DNA of 64,000 nucleotides from Bacteroidales bacterium. Lineage in GTDB: Bacteria > Bacteroidota > Bacteroidia > Bacteroidales > UBA932. Where the stretch lies: assembly GCA_016281015.1 (NCBI GenBank), contig JAEEHS010000013.1:151916-215915 (forward strand). Reading direction: 5' to 3'. Below, one piece after another: positions 17,826-29,100 of this stretch (within the stretch, counting starts at the first letter, position 1; each line of letters starts with the position of its first letter). Made by a program: the position numbers and the translations under genes. The notes beneath the pieces were generated by a model. The model had not been told where the DNA came from. It searched no databases and saw only the letters and a list, made by a program, of their open reading frames with translations.

Positions 17826-20039
17826 TTATTTCAAAACCGGAACATCTCCGCTCAAATCCCATACCGTACCGCTCCATCCAAGGGTGCGAGCGACGGACGA
17901 AAGGGTACTTTGTGCCGGCGCCGCACTGCCATGATAGGGCATATAATTGCCTGTCAGCTCATTACCATCGGGATCCGTTCCGCTCATCGGAGCGTCGGCA
18001 GCGTTGTCAAACAATTTGTAAGACTGCCAGGAGAACGAATAAACCGGCGAACGGAAGTTATTGGAGTAGGTGTTGCCAGTATAGCTCTTTGTATAGCCGA
18101 CACAGGCAGCGGCGCTGGCCACCGTTCTCTCACCCGCAGAAATTACGATCCCCCAGGACAGACTGTTTTTCAGCGACAACCCCTTGGCTTCGGCATTTCC
18201 TACAAGACCGCCCACGTACTCCTTTCCGGAGATTTTCATCGTCGAGAAGCAGCGGTCGATGGCGATAGAAACAGTGTTGGTTCCAGCATCATTCGATCCG
18301 ACCAAACCGCCGAAGTAACCTTTCCCGGTATTGACGATCGAGCCTGACGACCAGCTGTCTTCGATGACAAGATTGGCTGCGCGGCCGGCAATTCCACCGA
18401 CAAAATTATGTTGTGCGTTGATGGTACCATTATAGCTGCACCGGCGGATTGTAACGGTTTTCGGATCTGTAGTTTTCACCTGTGCCCGACCGACGATACC
18501 ACCGGACCCGCCGCCGACCGGATCCAATTTCATTTCAGAATGGGAGTCCTCCACTGTCAGTTGACAGATTACACTGGCGGCAATACCGCCCACAAGCGTA
18601 TTGTTGTAGTTCGTCAATGTCAAAGCAATCGTACCACTTGTAGAGCAGCGCGCAATGAGACATTGCTTTACAGACGATTCCATACGAGAAACCAGTCCGC
18701 CGACTATAGATGCTGTTTTGCTAACATTTTCCGTTGCCTTCATTTCCGCCGTCACATGGCAGTCCGAAATCTCCACCTTATTGGCCGAATCAAGCCTACC
18801 GACCAGTCCTCCTAAATAAGAATTGCCCGTCAGCTTTGCATCCTGGACCGTTACCTTCGAAATCACCACATCACCCGCCTGGCCCGCCAGAGCACCGATG
18901 ATTTTACCACTGGTCGTGACACTGGGGCTATCAAGGGTCAGGTTCTTCACGCTTCCATACAAATGAGAGAAAAGGCCAATCGTACTTCCGGAAGTCAGTT
19001 TCAGATTCTTAATACTATGATCTTTGCCATCCAGAGAAACGACCTGATCTTTGTTCCCGCTTTTGTTGACCGGAGTCCAGTTTCTCCCGTCCAGGTCCAC
19101 ATCTCCATTCAGCACAAAATAGAGCGTTCCGGCGTTTTCCATACCGTCCAGGTCTTCCTGCATATGAACCAGATGCTTGGCTTCCGCAATCTGGAAAGGA
19201 TCCTCTGCCGTTCCGCGGCCGCCTGCATACCGGGCCTCCCAATTCTTGCTGTTCAGCTTAAAGGAATGGACCTTTCCAGGGGCGAGGGTCGTCTCCGGGG
19301 TCAACGTCAATTCCTTTTGCCAAGCCCGCTGCTCGGCATCTTTCAGGCTTAGCGTCAGTTTACTGCCGGCAGGAAGGCTGATACTTTCGCAGCCCAAAGG
19401 CAGGTAGGCTATCAGTCGCCTTTCCGTCGTGAAATCACCACCCGTTACCTCCAGTGTCAGAGGGGTGGACAGAAGTCCGGCCAGACTGATCTTGCTAACA
19501 GACGTAATCTCGGCAGGCAATGTCACATCGATGCGAACCACGCCATTTTCGACAAAACTTCCACCATGGGACTCCGCCCACGAAGAAGTAAAGGAAAGAT
19601 CGGACAAGGTATTGATCCCGGAGAGTTTGGCCAGATAGGGAATATGGGATGTGTCGCCATTCCCGGCCTGTGTGAGGCCATTATGGGCGAGCGCTGCCCA
19701 TGCTTCTTCCGTGGTCGCTGTCCCGGGATACAGTACGGTAAAAGATGCCCCTGCCACAGGGTCTCCGGCAAAGTCCGCTTCTTTGTCCGAGAAACCCGGC
19801 TGAATCGTATATACGGCGGTCGTCTCCCCAATGACGGTCAACTGATCATTCGCCGACCAAGACAGGCTCATGCGGGATTGATTGTCATCCGAAAAGCCGA
19901 CACGGGACTCGGCCGGAAGGCTTACATGGATTACCTGTCTCTGGATTTCGCTTTGCTCCGCAGGTTTTTCACAGGCATTAAAGGCTACTCCCCCCAGGAT
20001 CAGAGAGAATAAAGCCGCAGATATATTCTTTGTTTTCAT
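17826..20039 (-). CDS. Surface lipoprotein with fimbrillin-like N-terminus and GLUG-type repeats
   Basis: Lipobox MKTKNISAALFSLILGGVAFNAC; repeated GGLVGR/GGIAGR/GGLVG units. Confidence 0.75.
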   Translation of the reverse strand: MKTKNISAALFSLILGGVAFNACEKPAEQSEIQRQVIHVSLPAESRVGFSDDNQSRMSLSWSANDQLTVIGETTAVYTIQPGFSDKEADFAGDPVAGASFTVLYPGTATTEEAWAALAHNGLTQAGNGDTSHIPYLAKLSGINTLSDLSFTSSWAESHGGSFVENGVVRIDVTLPAEITSVSKISLAGLLSTPLTLEVTGGDFTTERRLIAYLPLGCESISLPAGSKLTLSLKDAEQRAWQKELTLTPETTLAPGKVHSFKLNSKNWEARYAGGRGTAEDPFQIAEAKHLVHMQEDLDGMENAGTLYFVLNGDVDLDGRNWTPVNKSGNKDQVVSLDGKDHSIKNLKLTSGSTIGLFSHLYGSVKNLTLDSPSVTTSGKIIGALAGQAGDVVISKVTVQDAKLTGNSYLGGLVGRLDSANKVEISDCHVTAEMKATENVSKTASIVGGLVSRMESSVKQCLIARCSTSGTIALTLTNYNNTLVGGIAASVICQLTVEDSHSEMKLDPVGGGSGGIVGRAQVKTTDPKTVTIRRCSYNGTINAQHNFVGGIAGRAANLVIEDSWSSGSIVNTGKGYFGGLVGSNDAGTNTVSIAIDRCFSTMKISGKEYVGGLVGNAEAKGLSLKNSLSWGIVISAGERTVASAAACVGYTKSYTGNTYSNNFRSPVYSFSWQSYKLFDNAADAPMSGTDPDGNELTGNYMPYHGSAAPAQSTLSSVARTLGWSGTVWDLSGDVPVLK

Positions 20040-20053
20040 TGTCTGTTTCTTTT

Positions 20054-20182
20054 TTATTCTTCCTCTTCCGAATACACATCCTGATAATCCCAGTCAGGCA
20101 ATTTCCCCTGGGTGCTATTACAGAAATTCATTTCTGCATACAGCCTGGAAGACCAGACCGTCGGTGTACAATACTTTTTCAT
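20054..20182 (-). CDS. Small ORF, 42 aa, MKKYCTPTVWSSRLYAEMNFCNSTQGKLPDWDYQDVYSEEEE
   Basis: Read from the reverse strand between the PQQ-propeller and GLUG genes; fills most of a 159-bp gap; absent from the ORF track (below length cut-off). MKKxYxxP-like start with acidic tail resembles small Bacteroidales peptides near surface lipoprotein genes. Confidence 0.55.
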   Translation of the reverse strand: MKKYCTPTVWSSRLYAEMNFCNSTQGKLPDWDYQDVYSEEEE

Positions 20183-20198
20183 GTTATTCATTCATTGT

Positions 20199-22448
20199 TT
20201 AATGGGTTTGCCTACATGTATGACGAGGGTTCGCACACTTCATGGGCCATGGCGTAAGCGATTTCCCGTATCCGGTCGTCTGTGGATAGCTCAGGCATAA
20301 GATTGCGCCCCGGGAAGCCTCCCCATTCAGATGAGCCGCCACATATATCCGCCCGTCATCGCCGATCATCAAAGAGGACCATGTGTCAACAACGCGGACT
20401 CCTTCTTCCAGCAAGCCGGAATCCTGCAACACATTGGACAAGGGCACCCGCGACAACAGAACCGGGCTTTCTCCGGCAAAGGAGAGGATATAATACTGCC
20501 CGTCTTTTGTCACAAAGTGAACAAAGCCGTTATTATCCACGGCCGGGGCGCCGGAGACGTTCTGCTCCACATTATACGACCAGAGCGCTTTCTTCGTCCA
20601 AAGGTTCAGGGCGGAAAGTCCTCCTGATTTTTCATTGACGATAACCGTTTCCTTCCCCGTCGCCGCCTTGCGGCTGACGATTACCTCGCCGGCAGGACCG
20701 ACGATCACTCCACCGTCATTCTGCAAAGCCAGTTTTTCCATGCTTACGGTATAAGATGCGGCATCTTTTTCTTTGATATTGCCCAATTCGACACCTGCCG
20801 TACTATGCCCTGCAAATGTCCGGAGCCCATATTCCTGCCCTGCTTTCGTACCGGAACCATTCTGGAGACAGGCAATGGCATAAGCCTTCCCATCGACCGT
20901 CGTACAAGCCACGCCTGCCGATGCCGTGTTGAAATTCCAGGTCTCCCCGACAAAGTGGGAGAACAAGGCGAATTTCCGCCCCTGGGCATCCGTGTACGGA
21001 GGATTGTCCATATCCGACTGGCGGACAATGACCAGTCCCATCCGGCAGCTGTAGCAGAGGTCGCCGTCTGCGGAAAGACCGGCCCCGGATATACCGGCCA
21101 GCGATTTCGGGAAACATTCCACCCCGGCGGGAACCTGGGAAGTCGTCAGACTCCCTTCTTTGTCCAGGGCCAGATAAGACACAAGCTGTCCGCTCTCCTT
21201 ATCGACCGCAATCAGCGTTCCCGGAGCAGAATACGTTCCGTAAGGCACATAGATGTTCTTGTCTCCGACGACAGGGCAGACATTGTAAAAGCTCACTTCG
21301 GCCGTAGGGAAGGAAGAGGACGGCAATTCCCACTTCAACGTTCCGGAAGAGGTCACCGCCATCAGTTTGCCGGTTCCTTCGCTGTTATCGCCCCCGCAAA
21401 CATAGATGGTCGATCCGTCCGGTTCAAGGGCGACGATGGTCCGCTGCCGGGCTCCGCCGGCACCCACTGGAAGCGTCCAGGCGATTTTCCCGTCGGCTGT
21501 GATTTTATACAAGTTTTCCCCATTCACCGAATAGACATTCCCTTCTGCGTCAACGGCCGGGAAGTTTCCGGCGAAGATGGACAGATTATCCACCACCCAT
21601 TCCAACTGGAGCTGGGGAGCGGGTTGGGGGGCATCCACTATTTGTCCACGGCCGAGTTCCCCGACATCGCTGAGTTTCGTTTCTGTCCCCCGAAGGACCG
21701 AAGAATTTGCGTCAAGAATACTGACCTGGATTGTTCCGTACTCTCCTACCGGAAGAGGGACATAAGCGTCCATCCCGGCTTCAGGCGTCTCATTCAGATA
21801 AATCAAGACCTGGTCGTCCCCGGCCTCTCCGACTTTCAATACCGGCTTTTCTTCTTCCAGGTTGACCAACATCTCGCCGGTTATCTTCCGGTCCGTACTT
21901 AGGCGGATGATGGCTGCGCCCATGGGAAGTTGGTCATAGTGAATATGATAGAACGCCGTGAGCGAGTAAATGTCAACAGATTTGTCTCCGTCTTTGGAGA
22001 TCTTCCCCAGCAGCATGACATTCCTTCTGCTGGTATCGTAATTATAGATGGAAGGCATATTGAACTTCAACTGCTTACCGTCTTCTGTCAACTGGTAATC
22101 AGAATTGGCCGGATAAACGGCCAGCTTCGAGACCTGGATGGAAGGCTTCATTTCTGCCCCGAATATTCCTTCCGCTTTGTTTCCTCCGTTTTTGAGCATA
22201 AAGACCTTGAATGTCTTCTCGCTTGTATAGACCGACAGGGCATCGCCCGCGGACCAGAGGAAACGGGCGCCGGCCAGTTGAACCTTGGTCCATGGTTCAT
22301 CAGACAAGGAGGCGTTGAGAACGGTCATGACCGGAGACTCTTGTTTGTCCGAGGTGTCGGCCTCGGCGCCGGCCTGCGGTTCCGAGTGACACGAAACGAA
22401 GAAAAACGTAGTGATCAGTCCCAGGATTAAATATGTGGTTTGTTTCAT
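20199..22448 (-). CDS. Lipoprotein with fimbrillin-like N-terminus and PQQ/BamB-like beta-propeller
   Basis: MKQTTYLILGLITTFFFVSC lipobox; repeated propeller blades (VDAEGNVYSVNGENLYKITADGKIAWTLP...); terminal WPMKCANPRHT. Confidence 0.7.
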   Translation of the reverse strand: MKQTTYLILGLITTFFFVSCHSEPQAGAEADTSDKQESPVMTVLNASLSDEPWTKVQLAGARFLWSAGDALSVYTSEKTFKVFMLKNGGNKAEGIFGAEMKPSIQVSKLAVYPANSDYQLTEDGKQLKFNMPSIYNYDTSRRNVMLLGKISKDGDKSVDIYSLTAFYHIHYDQLPMGAAIIRLSTDRKITGEMLVNLEEEKPVLKVGEAGDDQVLIYLNETPEAGMDAYVPLPVGEYGTIQVSILDANSSVLRGTETKLSDVGELGRGQIVDAPQPAPQLQLEWVVDNLSIFAGNFPAVDAEGNVYSVNGENLYKITADGKIAWTLPVGAGGARQRTIVALEPDGSTIYVCGGDNSEGTGKLMAVTSSGTLKWELPSSSFPTAEVSFYNVCPVVGDKNIYVPYGTYSAPGTLIAVDKESGQLVSYLALDKEGSLTTSQVPAGVECFPKSLAGISGAGLSADGDLCYSCRMGLVIVRQSDMDNPPYTDAQGRKFALFSHFVGETWNFNTASAGVACTTVDGKAYAIACLQNGSGTKAGQEYGLRTFAGHSTAGVELGNIKEKDAASYTVSMEKLALQNDGGVIVGPAGEVIVSRKAATGKETVIVNEKSGGLSALNLWTKKALWSYNVEQNVSGAPAVDNNGFVHFVTKDGQYYILSFAGESPVLLSRVPLSNVLQDSGLLEEGVRVVDTWSSLMIGDDGRIYVAAHLNGEASRGAILCLSYPQTTGYGKSLTPWPMKCANPRHTCRQTH

Positions 22449-22456
22449 AGTAAAGA

Positions 22457-23320
22457 TTATTTCAATGAGAATGTAGCGACAACGGCGCAATGATCGGAAG
22501 CCGTATTCTGCACCACCTTATACCCTGAACAAGAGATTTTTGTATCGGAGCGTTTGGTAAGGATATAGTCCAGCAAAGACGTGGGGTTGTCCTTTTTTCG
22601 CTGGGACGGGAAGGTGTACTGCGTCTCGGCAAGATAGTGCGGCTGCGCGAAAGTCAGGATTTTTTGCATGGGAGCGGAAGACGGCGTCGAGTTCAAGTCC
22701 CCGCCAAAAATCACATGCCCCTGCAGTTCGTCGCAAATGATGGTCTGCAATTCATCAGCCTCGAAAACCCGGTTGATCTCGGCAGCATGGTCAAGATGGG
22801 TCGAGGCCACCCATATCAGCTGGTCTCCGACCCGGCACTGGACGGCACAAACCGAACGCGGCTCTGCCGATGTGCTGGGATTCTGGGGCGAGAGGCCGAG
22901 ATGGAAATCCCGCTCCTGAACAAAAGGATACTTGGACAGGATGGCGTCTCCATAGGTGCCGTCCTGGTTTCTGGGACGCTCCCATGCGACCGCATACGCA
23001 TAATACATTCCGCACCGTTCTCCCAAGTCGCGCGCGTGAAAGTGAGATTTGGAACGAACTGTCGCCGAATCCGTTTCCTGCAACAAAACGAAATCCGGAT
23101 CCTGACCTTTGATGACATCAGCCAGGGCATCCAGTTCCCAGTCGTTATACAGGCCGCGTGCGCCATATATGTTGTAAGTCATCACTTTAACGCTTGATGA
23201 GGCGTCCGGCTTGATGATGGCCTTGGAGGGATCGACGACCCCGTCCAACGGAGACTTCTTCTCGCAGGAAGACAATGCTGTCAAAAGGACAGGCAAGATG
23301 AAAAACAAATTCATTCTCAT
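22457..23320 (-). CDS. Endonuclease/exonuclease/phosphatase (EEP) family lipoprotein
   Basis: VKVMTYNIYGARG...DPDFVLLQETD...FGGDLNSTP...SDHCAVVATF; lipobox LLTALSSC. Confidence 0.85.
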   Translation of the reverse strand: MRMNLFFILPVLLTALSSCEKKSPLDGVVDPSKAIIKPDASSSVKVMTYNIYGARGLYNDWELDALADVIKGQDPDFVLLQETDSATVRSKSHFHARDLGERCGMYYAYAVAWERPRNQDGTYGDAILSKYPFVQERDFHLGLSPQNPSTSAEPRSVCAVQCRVGDQLIWVASTHLDHAAEINRVFEADELQTIICDELQGHVIFGGDLNSTPSSAPMQKILTFAQPHYLAETQYTFPSQRKKDNPTSLLDYILTKRSDTKISCSGYKVVQNTASDHCAVVATFSLK

Positions 23321-23324
23321 ATTG

Positions 23325-24305
23325 TTAAAAAATATTCAATTCACTGATGGCCGCCTGATAGAAGTCATTGGAGCCATTGGCATTGTAGCAGCTTTGGATT
23401 GTCAGCCGGACATAGCGTCCCGTCAGCCATTTATTGAGAGTCAGTCGGGATTCTGACCCGAACGGGCTCGTATAGTGACCCGCGGAGGACCAACTCTGCG
23501 CGTCCGGACTCACTTCCACCGTTACTTCTTTCGGCAATCCGCCCCGCTGTCCCTTATCGTCGATTCGCGCCCGGAACACCAAGCCATGGACGACATGCTC
23601 CGTTTTCATATCAATGGCGAGCGTGTGCGGAGGCTGAATGCGTTCCGGCGTCCATTCCGTGCCCCAGAACGTACTCTCATCACCATCCAGGACGTTCTCC
23701 GGCGGGGTGTTCTCATTAGAGACTTGCGTATATGATGAACAGGACTGGATGGACCAGCCCGTCCTGTCATAAGGGGTGAACTTTGTCATGTCCACCTCTT
23801 TGGAAACGACCACGAACAGCGTCCGGAGATCTTCGTTAACCGCAATGGAAGGACTGGATGAGAGGATGCTCACCGGAAGGACATAAGGTCCTCTCCCCGG
23901 CAGATTCTTGCCGGAAATCGTAATACGGTAGGCCTCCGAGTTCGTTTTCCCTGCCGGGATGGTCACGGTTTGCGACGTCTCGGAAACACATTCTGAAGGA
24001 AGCAGTTCATAGTCCGTCCCATGGGAAGTATTGAAGGCATCTTGCCTGGACGCATCCGTGCCGAGGGTCACGCTCACCGGGGAAGACAGCTCCACCAAAC
24101 CGCCATAGTTCACGTATATGTTTAACGTCGTATCCGGCTTCTCGTCTGTAAGAATCACCGGCAGTTCCCCATTGAACGCTTTGGAAATATAGACCCGCGT
24201 ATAATCGTCAGGGTTTTCCACGCCATAGTTGGCCTGCACGGGGTCGCTGCAGGAAAGGACGGCTGACAGCGCCAGGGGCAACAGTAAATAATTGCTTTCT
24301 TTCAT
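23325..24305 (-). CDS. DUF1735 + F5/8 type C (discoidin) domain lipoprotein
   Basis: MKESNYLLLPLALSAVLSC lipobox; C-terminal WSIQSCSSYTQVSNENTPPENVLDGDESTFWGTEWT discoidin-type motif. Confidence 0.8.
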   Translation of the reverse strand: MKESNYLLLPLALSAVLSCSDPVQANYGVENPDDYTRVYISKAFNGELPVILTDEKPDTTLNIYVNYGGLVELSSPVSVTLGTDASRQDAFNTSHGTDYELLPSECVSETSQTVTIPAGKTNSEAYRITISGKNLPGRGPYVLPVSILSSSPSIAVNEDLRTLFVVVSKEVDMTKFTPYDRTGWSIQSCSSYTQVSNENTPPENVLDGDESTFWGTEWTPERIQPPHTLAIDMKTEHVVHGLVFRARIDDKGQRGGLPKEVTVEVSPDAQSWSSAGHYTSPFGSESRLTLNKWLTGRYVRLTIQSCYNANGSNDFYQAAISELNIF

Positions 24306-24321
24306 TTTTTTACAGTTAAAA

Positions 24322-26157
24322 CTACCATCCGGGATTCTGGACGATATTGGCATCTTTATTAATCTCGCTCTGCGGGATGGGGAACAAGTAATACGCATTA
24401 CGGAATACGCGCGTCTCAAAGACTGTCCTTACATAGAAATCTTTGCTCTGTGCCTCCGAGAACCCGGTCCCGCCATTCATGTTCATTCCATAAAAGGGGC
24501 CGCCATCGGTTTGCGGCGCAATCAGCCAGCGCCTTGTATCGAAGTATCGTCTCCATTCAAAGCACAGTTCCACCCGCCTTTCGTGCCGGATTCTTTCCCG
24601 CATCTCTTCCTGAGACAGGCCGCTTTCAACACCCGGCAGACCGGCGCGTTCCCGAATCATATTCAAATACTTCACTATATCTTCGTTCCCTGGATCATAT
24701 TCATTCAGGCTCTCGACATAATTGAGCAGAACCTCCGCATAGCGGTACAGAAGGAAGGGAATGTTGACGCTTTTTCCCAATTTCGCGTTGTAATCCGGAG
24801 AGACCATCTTCAGGCGGACGTAGCCGGTACGGGGGCTGTCATGGACCTTGTTCCCATCATTGCCGGTATGGTAAAGCTGCCAACGGTATTTGTCTTCCTG
24901 ATAGTTATATAAGCAATAAGCGCCATTGAACACGACGTCGGCATAAAAACGCGGCTCGCGGTTGACGTACATGTTGAAAGAACCCGCTGGCGCATAGACC
25001 CAACCCGTTTTGGGGTCACTGTAATCCTTGGTTGAAAGCCCGGTCTCACTGTATCCGGACGACGGGTCCGTAATCCGTTTTCCGTTGGCCATCTCGAACT
25101 CATCGACAAGCTGCTGGGTGACACCTCCGCTCTCATACCCATTCCAATACCTGGGAGACCCATGACGATGCATGTTGACATTGGAGTGGGTCGTCATATA
25201 GAAAATGGATTCTACATTCCAGGGGTCGAGGAACACGTCCCGCACGGAAAGATACGGATTATAGGATCCATCCTCGTTATAAACCTTGTACAGGTCAAAA
25301 ATGTTCAAATCTATCAGATCCTTGGACGCCATTGCGGCCCGTTCCCACTTTTTGGGGTCATAGCTTGTCGAAAACAGATGCGTCCCGTCCTTGTTCACAA
25401 CCGAGGCATAAGCCGGATTTCCGTTAAACTGAGGGCTCGCCGCATACAGGAACAAACGGGCTTTTACGGCCATGCAGGCCACTTTTGTCGCCCGGCCATA
25501 ATCGTTTTCCATCTGCTCTGTAAAATGAAGCGGGAGATCTTCCGCCGCCAAATCCAGCTCATTGCAGATCCAATCCACGCACTTGTCGTATGGATCTCTC
25601 GGAAGATTCATCAAAGGGTCGTCGTTTGCGGCATCGGCCGGAATCGGCTCATCCGTCGGGAGAATGATGGGGCCATACTGACGCAGAAGGACAAAGGACA
25701 GATAGGCGCGCATAAACCGGGCTTCCGCCCTATACTGACGGATACGTGCAAACTCTCCGTTATCAATCATTTCCCGGTTATCGCCGATATGCTGCATGAA
25801 GTAAGTCGCGGAACGGATTCCTTTATAGCACGAATCCCAGAAATTGATGTAATCCGAAGACGCATTCCAGTTCCCCAGATTCATCTGATACATGCAATAC
25901 TGGATTTGGGCCGGGCGGTCATACGAGTTGTCCAAATCGTCGGAGAGGCCTTCCAGGCAATATCCGGAAATCAACGACTCGTCCGGCATCGCCGCATAGA
26001 TCGCCGCAAGGAACTGTTCCGAATACAGGCGTGTCCGGAAAACATCTTCCATGGTAATCCGGTCATTCGGGACCTGGTCAAAGAAACCTTTTTTGCAGGA
26101 CGCGACCTGCAAGACAGCCAGGACGACACACAAGGAATATATGATTTTTTGCTTCAT
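24322..26157 (-). CDS. RagB/SusD family nutrient-uptake outer membrane lipoprotein
   Basis: MKQKIIYSLCVVLAVLQVASC; RYAEVLLNYVESLNEYDP...LNMIRERAGLPGV; C-terminal LFPIPQSEINKDANIVQNPGW. Confidence 0.95.
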   Translation of the reverse strand: MKQKIIYSLCVVLAVLQVASCKKGFFDQVPNDRITMEDVFRTRLYSEQFLAAIYAAMPDESLISGYCLEGLSDDLDNSYDRPAQIQYCMYQMNLGNWNASSDYINFWDSCYKGIRSATYFMQHIGDNREMIDNGEFARIRQYRAEARFMRAYLSFVLLRQYGPIILPTDEPIPADAANDDPLMNLPRDPYDKCVDWICNELDLAAEDLPLHFTEQMENDYGRATKVACMAVKARLFLYAASPQFNGNPAYASVVNKDGTHLFSTSYDPKKWERAAMASKDLIDLNIFDLYKVYNEDGSYNPYLSVRDVFLDPWNVESIFYMTTHSNVNMHRHGSPRYWNGYESGGVTQQLVDEFEMANGKRITDPSSGYSETGLSTKDYSDPKTGWVYAPAGSFNMYVNREPRFYADVVFNGAYCLYNYQEDKYRWQLYHTGNDGNKVHDSPRTGYVRLKMVSPDYNAKLGKSVNIPFLLYRYAEVLLNYVESLNEYDPGNEDIVKYLNMIRERAGLPGVESGLSQEEMRERIRHERRVELCFEWRRYFDTRRWLIAPQTDGGPFYGMNMNGGTGFSEAQSKDFYVRTVFETRVFRNAYYLFPIPQSEINKDANIVQNPGW

Positions 26158-26159
26158 AA

Positions 26160-29100
26160 TTAGAACTTGATATTTAACCCAAGACTATACGAGGCGGTAT
26201 TCGGGTAGCTGTTTCCTTTTCCGTCTCCATGCTCGACATCCCAAAGTTTGAAAGGAGAGATGGTGAAAAGATTGACTCCCATGAAGAAAATCGAGGCATC
26301 CTGCATACGGATTCGCTTGACAAAACGTTCGGGGAGCGTATAGGTCAACTGCAGGTTCTTCAAACGGATGTAATGGGTCGGTTTGAGGAACCATGTACTC
26401 GGCTCATAGTTCAAATTGGTGGTGGAACTGGGCGAGAGACGCGGATAAAAAGCATCCGGCTTCGGGTTCTCTTCGGTCCATCGGTCAGTGATATTGCTCA
26501 TGATGTTTCCGCGTGTGAATCCTTGCATGAACGGAGTCACGCCTTCTCCGGATACGAGGGCGTCCACATGGCTGGCGCCCTGGAACATCGTAGAAAGGGC
26601 AATACTTTTCCAGGCAACCGTAAATCCAAAGCCATAGATGATTTCCGGGACGGTTCCCCATCCAATCGGCACCTGGTCGAAGTCATCAATCTTGCCATCG
26701 GCATTGATGTCTTTAAACTTGATATCGCCCGCACGGGTGTCTGCCGCCTGGAAAGGAGAGGCCGCCACTTCTTCATCGGACTCGAACAACTTTTCTGCAA
26801 TCAGACCGAAGCGCTGCCCAATCCGCTGGCCCCGCCTTTCTTGCCAGGGATAGGTATAGGACTGATCATTTTCGATCAGGCGGTTACGGTTGAAAGAGAA
26901 ATTACCAATGGCACTGACAAACCAGTCTGAATTAATCTGGTTGTGATAATCCAACGAGAACTCAACACCCTTGTTGCTCACCTTTCCAAGGTTTCCCAGC
27001 GGGGTCTTGTTAATACCCGTATAAGCCGGCAACGAACCGCGGGTCAAGAAAATACCGTCTCTGTCATTCTTGAACACGTCCACCTGCAGATTCAACTTGT
27101 TATTGAGGGTCATCATATCTACACCGAGATTGATCTTCCGCTCCGTTTCCCAGGACACGTCCACCGCTTCGTCGCCAATGGCTTTTCCGCTGAATGTCTG
27201 ATTGGAAGTCTGTCCGAAGGAATACCCCGTAGCGCTGTCCACAGTAGCAAGGTAAGCAAACCGCCGTCCCGGAATCTTGGAGTTGCCGACGATACCGCCG
27301 GTGGCTCGGAGTTTCATAAACTGGATGACGCCGCGGAGAGGTTTGAACCACGTTTCATTGGAGACAGCCCATCCCAGGCCGAACGAGGGGAAGAAGCCGT
27401 AACGATGCTTGGGCGAAAAGTTCTCCGAACCGTTATATCCAAAATTGAGCTCAATGAAATACCTGTCGTCATAGGCGTAGGTATAACGTCCGGCCAGACC
27501 GCGGAAGCGATAAGGAAGGGCATTCTCAACCGTCGAGGCGTTCGTGTTCTTTTCATCGCTCTGATTGAACAGCAGCAGTCCCGACACGTCATGTTTGCCA
27601 AACTTACGCTTATAATTCAAGGCGGCCTCCATATAGACGCTGCGATTGCCGCTCTGCGAGTGGGAATAAGACAGCGTCTCATTGCCCGTCATCGTTTGCT
27701 GCAGAATCAGAGCGCCTTCAGCGTCACGTCCCAGGGCCATGAACGTATTCGGAGAACGATTGAACTTGTTGCTCGTAAAGTTGTAGGCATCAAAAGAGAA
27801 CATTCCTGTCAAGGACAGTCCTTTGACAAACGGGAGCTCCTGTGTTATCCGCAAGTTTGAGAATATCTGGTTTTTCCATTCCTCCCGATATCCCATCTCG
27901 TTCAGCAGGGCGTACGGCTGCTGTACCGTGTCTGACGGGCGGTCACCGATGGCGCCATTCGGATACTTGGGACAGATATAGTTTGGCGTCGCATAAAACG
28001 TCGATGAAAAAATCTTATTGGTGGTCGATCCGGGATAATTTCCATTGGCCAGATACCCTTGGATTCCCAGTTTGATTTCTGTCGTCCGCGTGGGCTTCAG
28101 GGTAATGTTCGAAGTGACCGAATAACGGGTATAGCGCGTATTGGAGTTATAGTCATGGTCGGTATCGTCAACAAAGTACATCCCCGTCTCATCGAAGAAG
28201 CTCAAGCCGACATAATAGGTTGCCATTTCAGAGCCGCCGCTGATATTGGCGTTTGCCGTTCGGTTGTGACCGAACTTACGGAAAATGACATCCATCCAGT
28301 TTACGTTCGGATACAGGTAGGGATCTGCTCCGTTGCGCGTCATTTCAATCTCTTCCTCCGTATAAATGGGAGTATAATCTCCCGTCAGGGCGCTACGGCG
28401 AGTATAACGCGCTTCATTGGAAAGGGTCATATAGGTCGGGGCATCAACGAAGTCCGGAACATCGATAAAATGTGTCATTCCTTCGGTATAGCGGATATCG
28501 AAACGTGGTTTGCCCACTTTTCCGGACTTCGTGTTAATGATAATGACGCCGTTAGCACCCCGAACGCCATAAATGGCCGTAGCAGAGGCGTCTTTCAGAA
28601 TCGTAAAGCTCTCGATATCCTCCGGGTCCACCTGAGAGATGCTCCTGGGGACTCCGTCAACCAATGTCAACGGCGCCGAGAGGCTGGCCGTAAGCGTTGA
28701 GATGCCACGGATATACATCGTTGCATCATCATAACCCGGTTCGCCGGAACGCTGCATCGAAATCAAACCGGCGACACGTCCGACCAGCGATTGGGTCAGG
28801 TTCGCGACCGGGACCTTCAATTCTTGGACAGAAACGTTTTGCTGCGCCCCGATCAAGCTGACTTTCCGCTGCGTGCCATAGCCGACGACAACCGCTTCCC
28901 CCAGGGGTTCCGAATCCCGGACCATGGCTATTTCCAAACGTTCTTCCGCTCCCACTTTGACACTGTACTCATGATATCCCACATAAGAAACGAGGATTAC
29001 GTCCCCTTCGCGGGCCTCCAGTACAAAATTACCATTCAAATCGGTGGTCGTTCCCGATGCTGACTGATCCTTGACCAAGACATACGCTCCGATCAGAGGC

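Noticed and set aside
17826-20039. GLUG-repeat protein as a phase-variable repeat gene
   Set aside because: Repeats are degenerate at the nucleotide level and no homopolymer or short tandem tract that could slip was seen.
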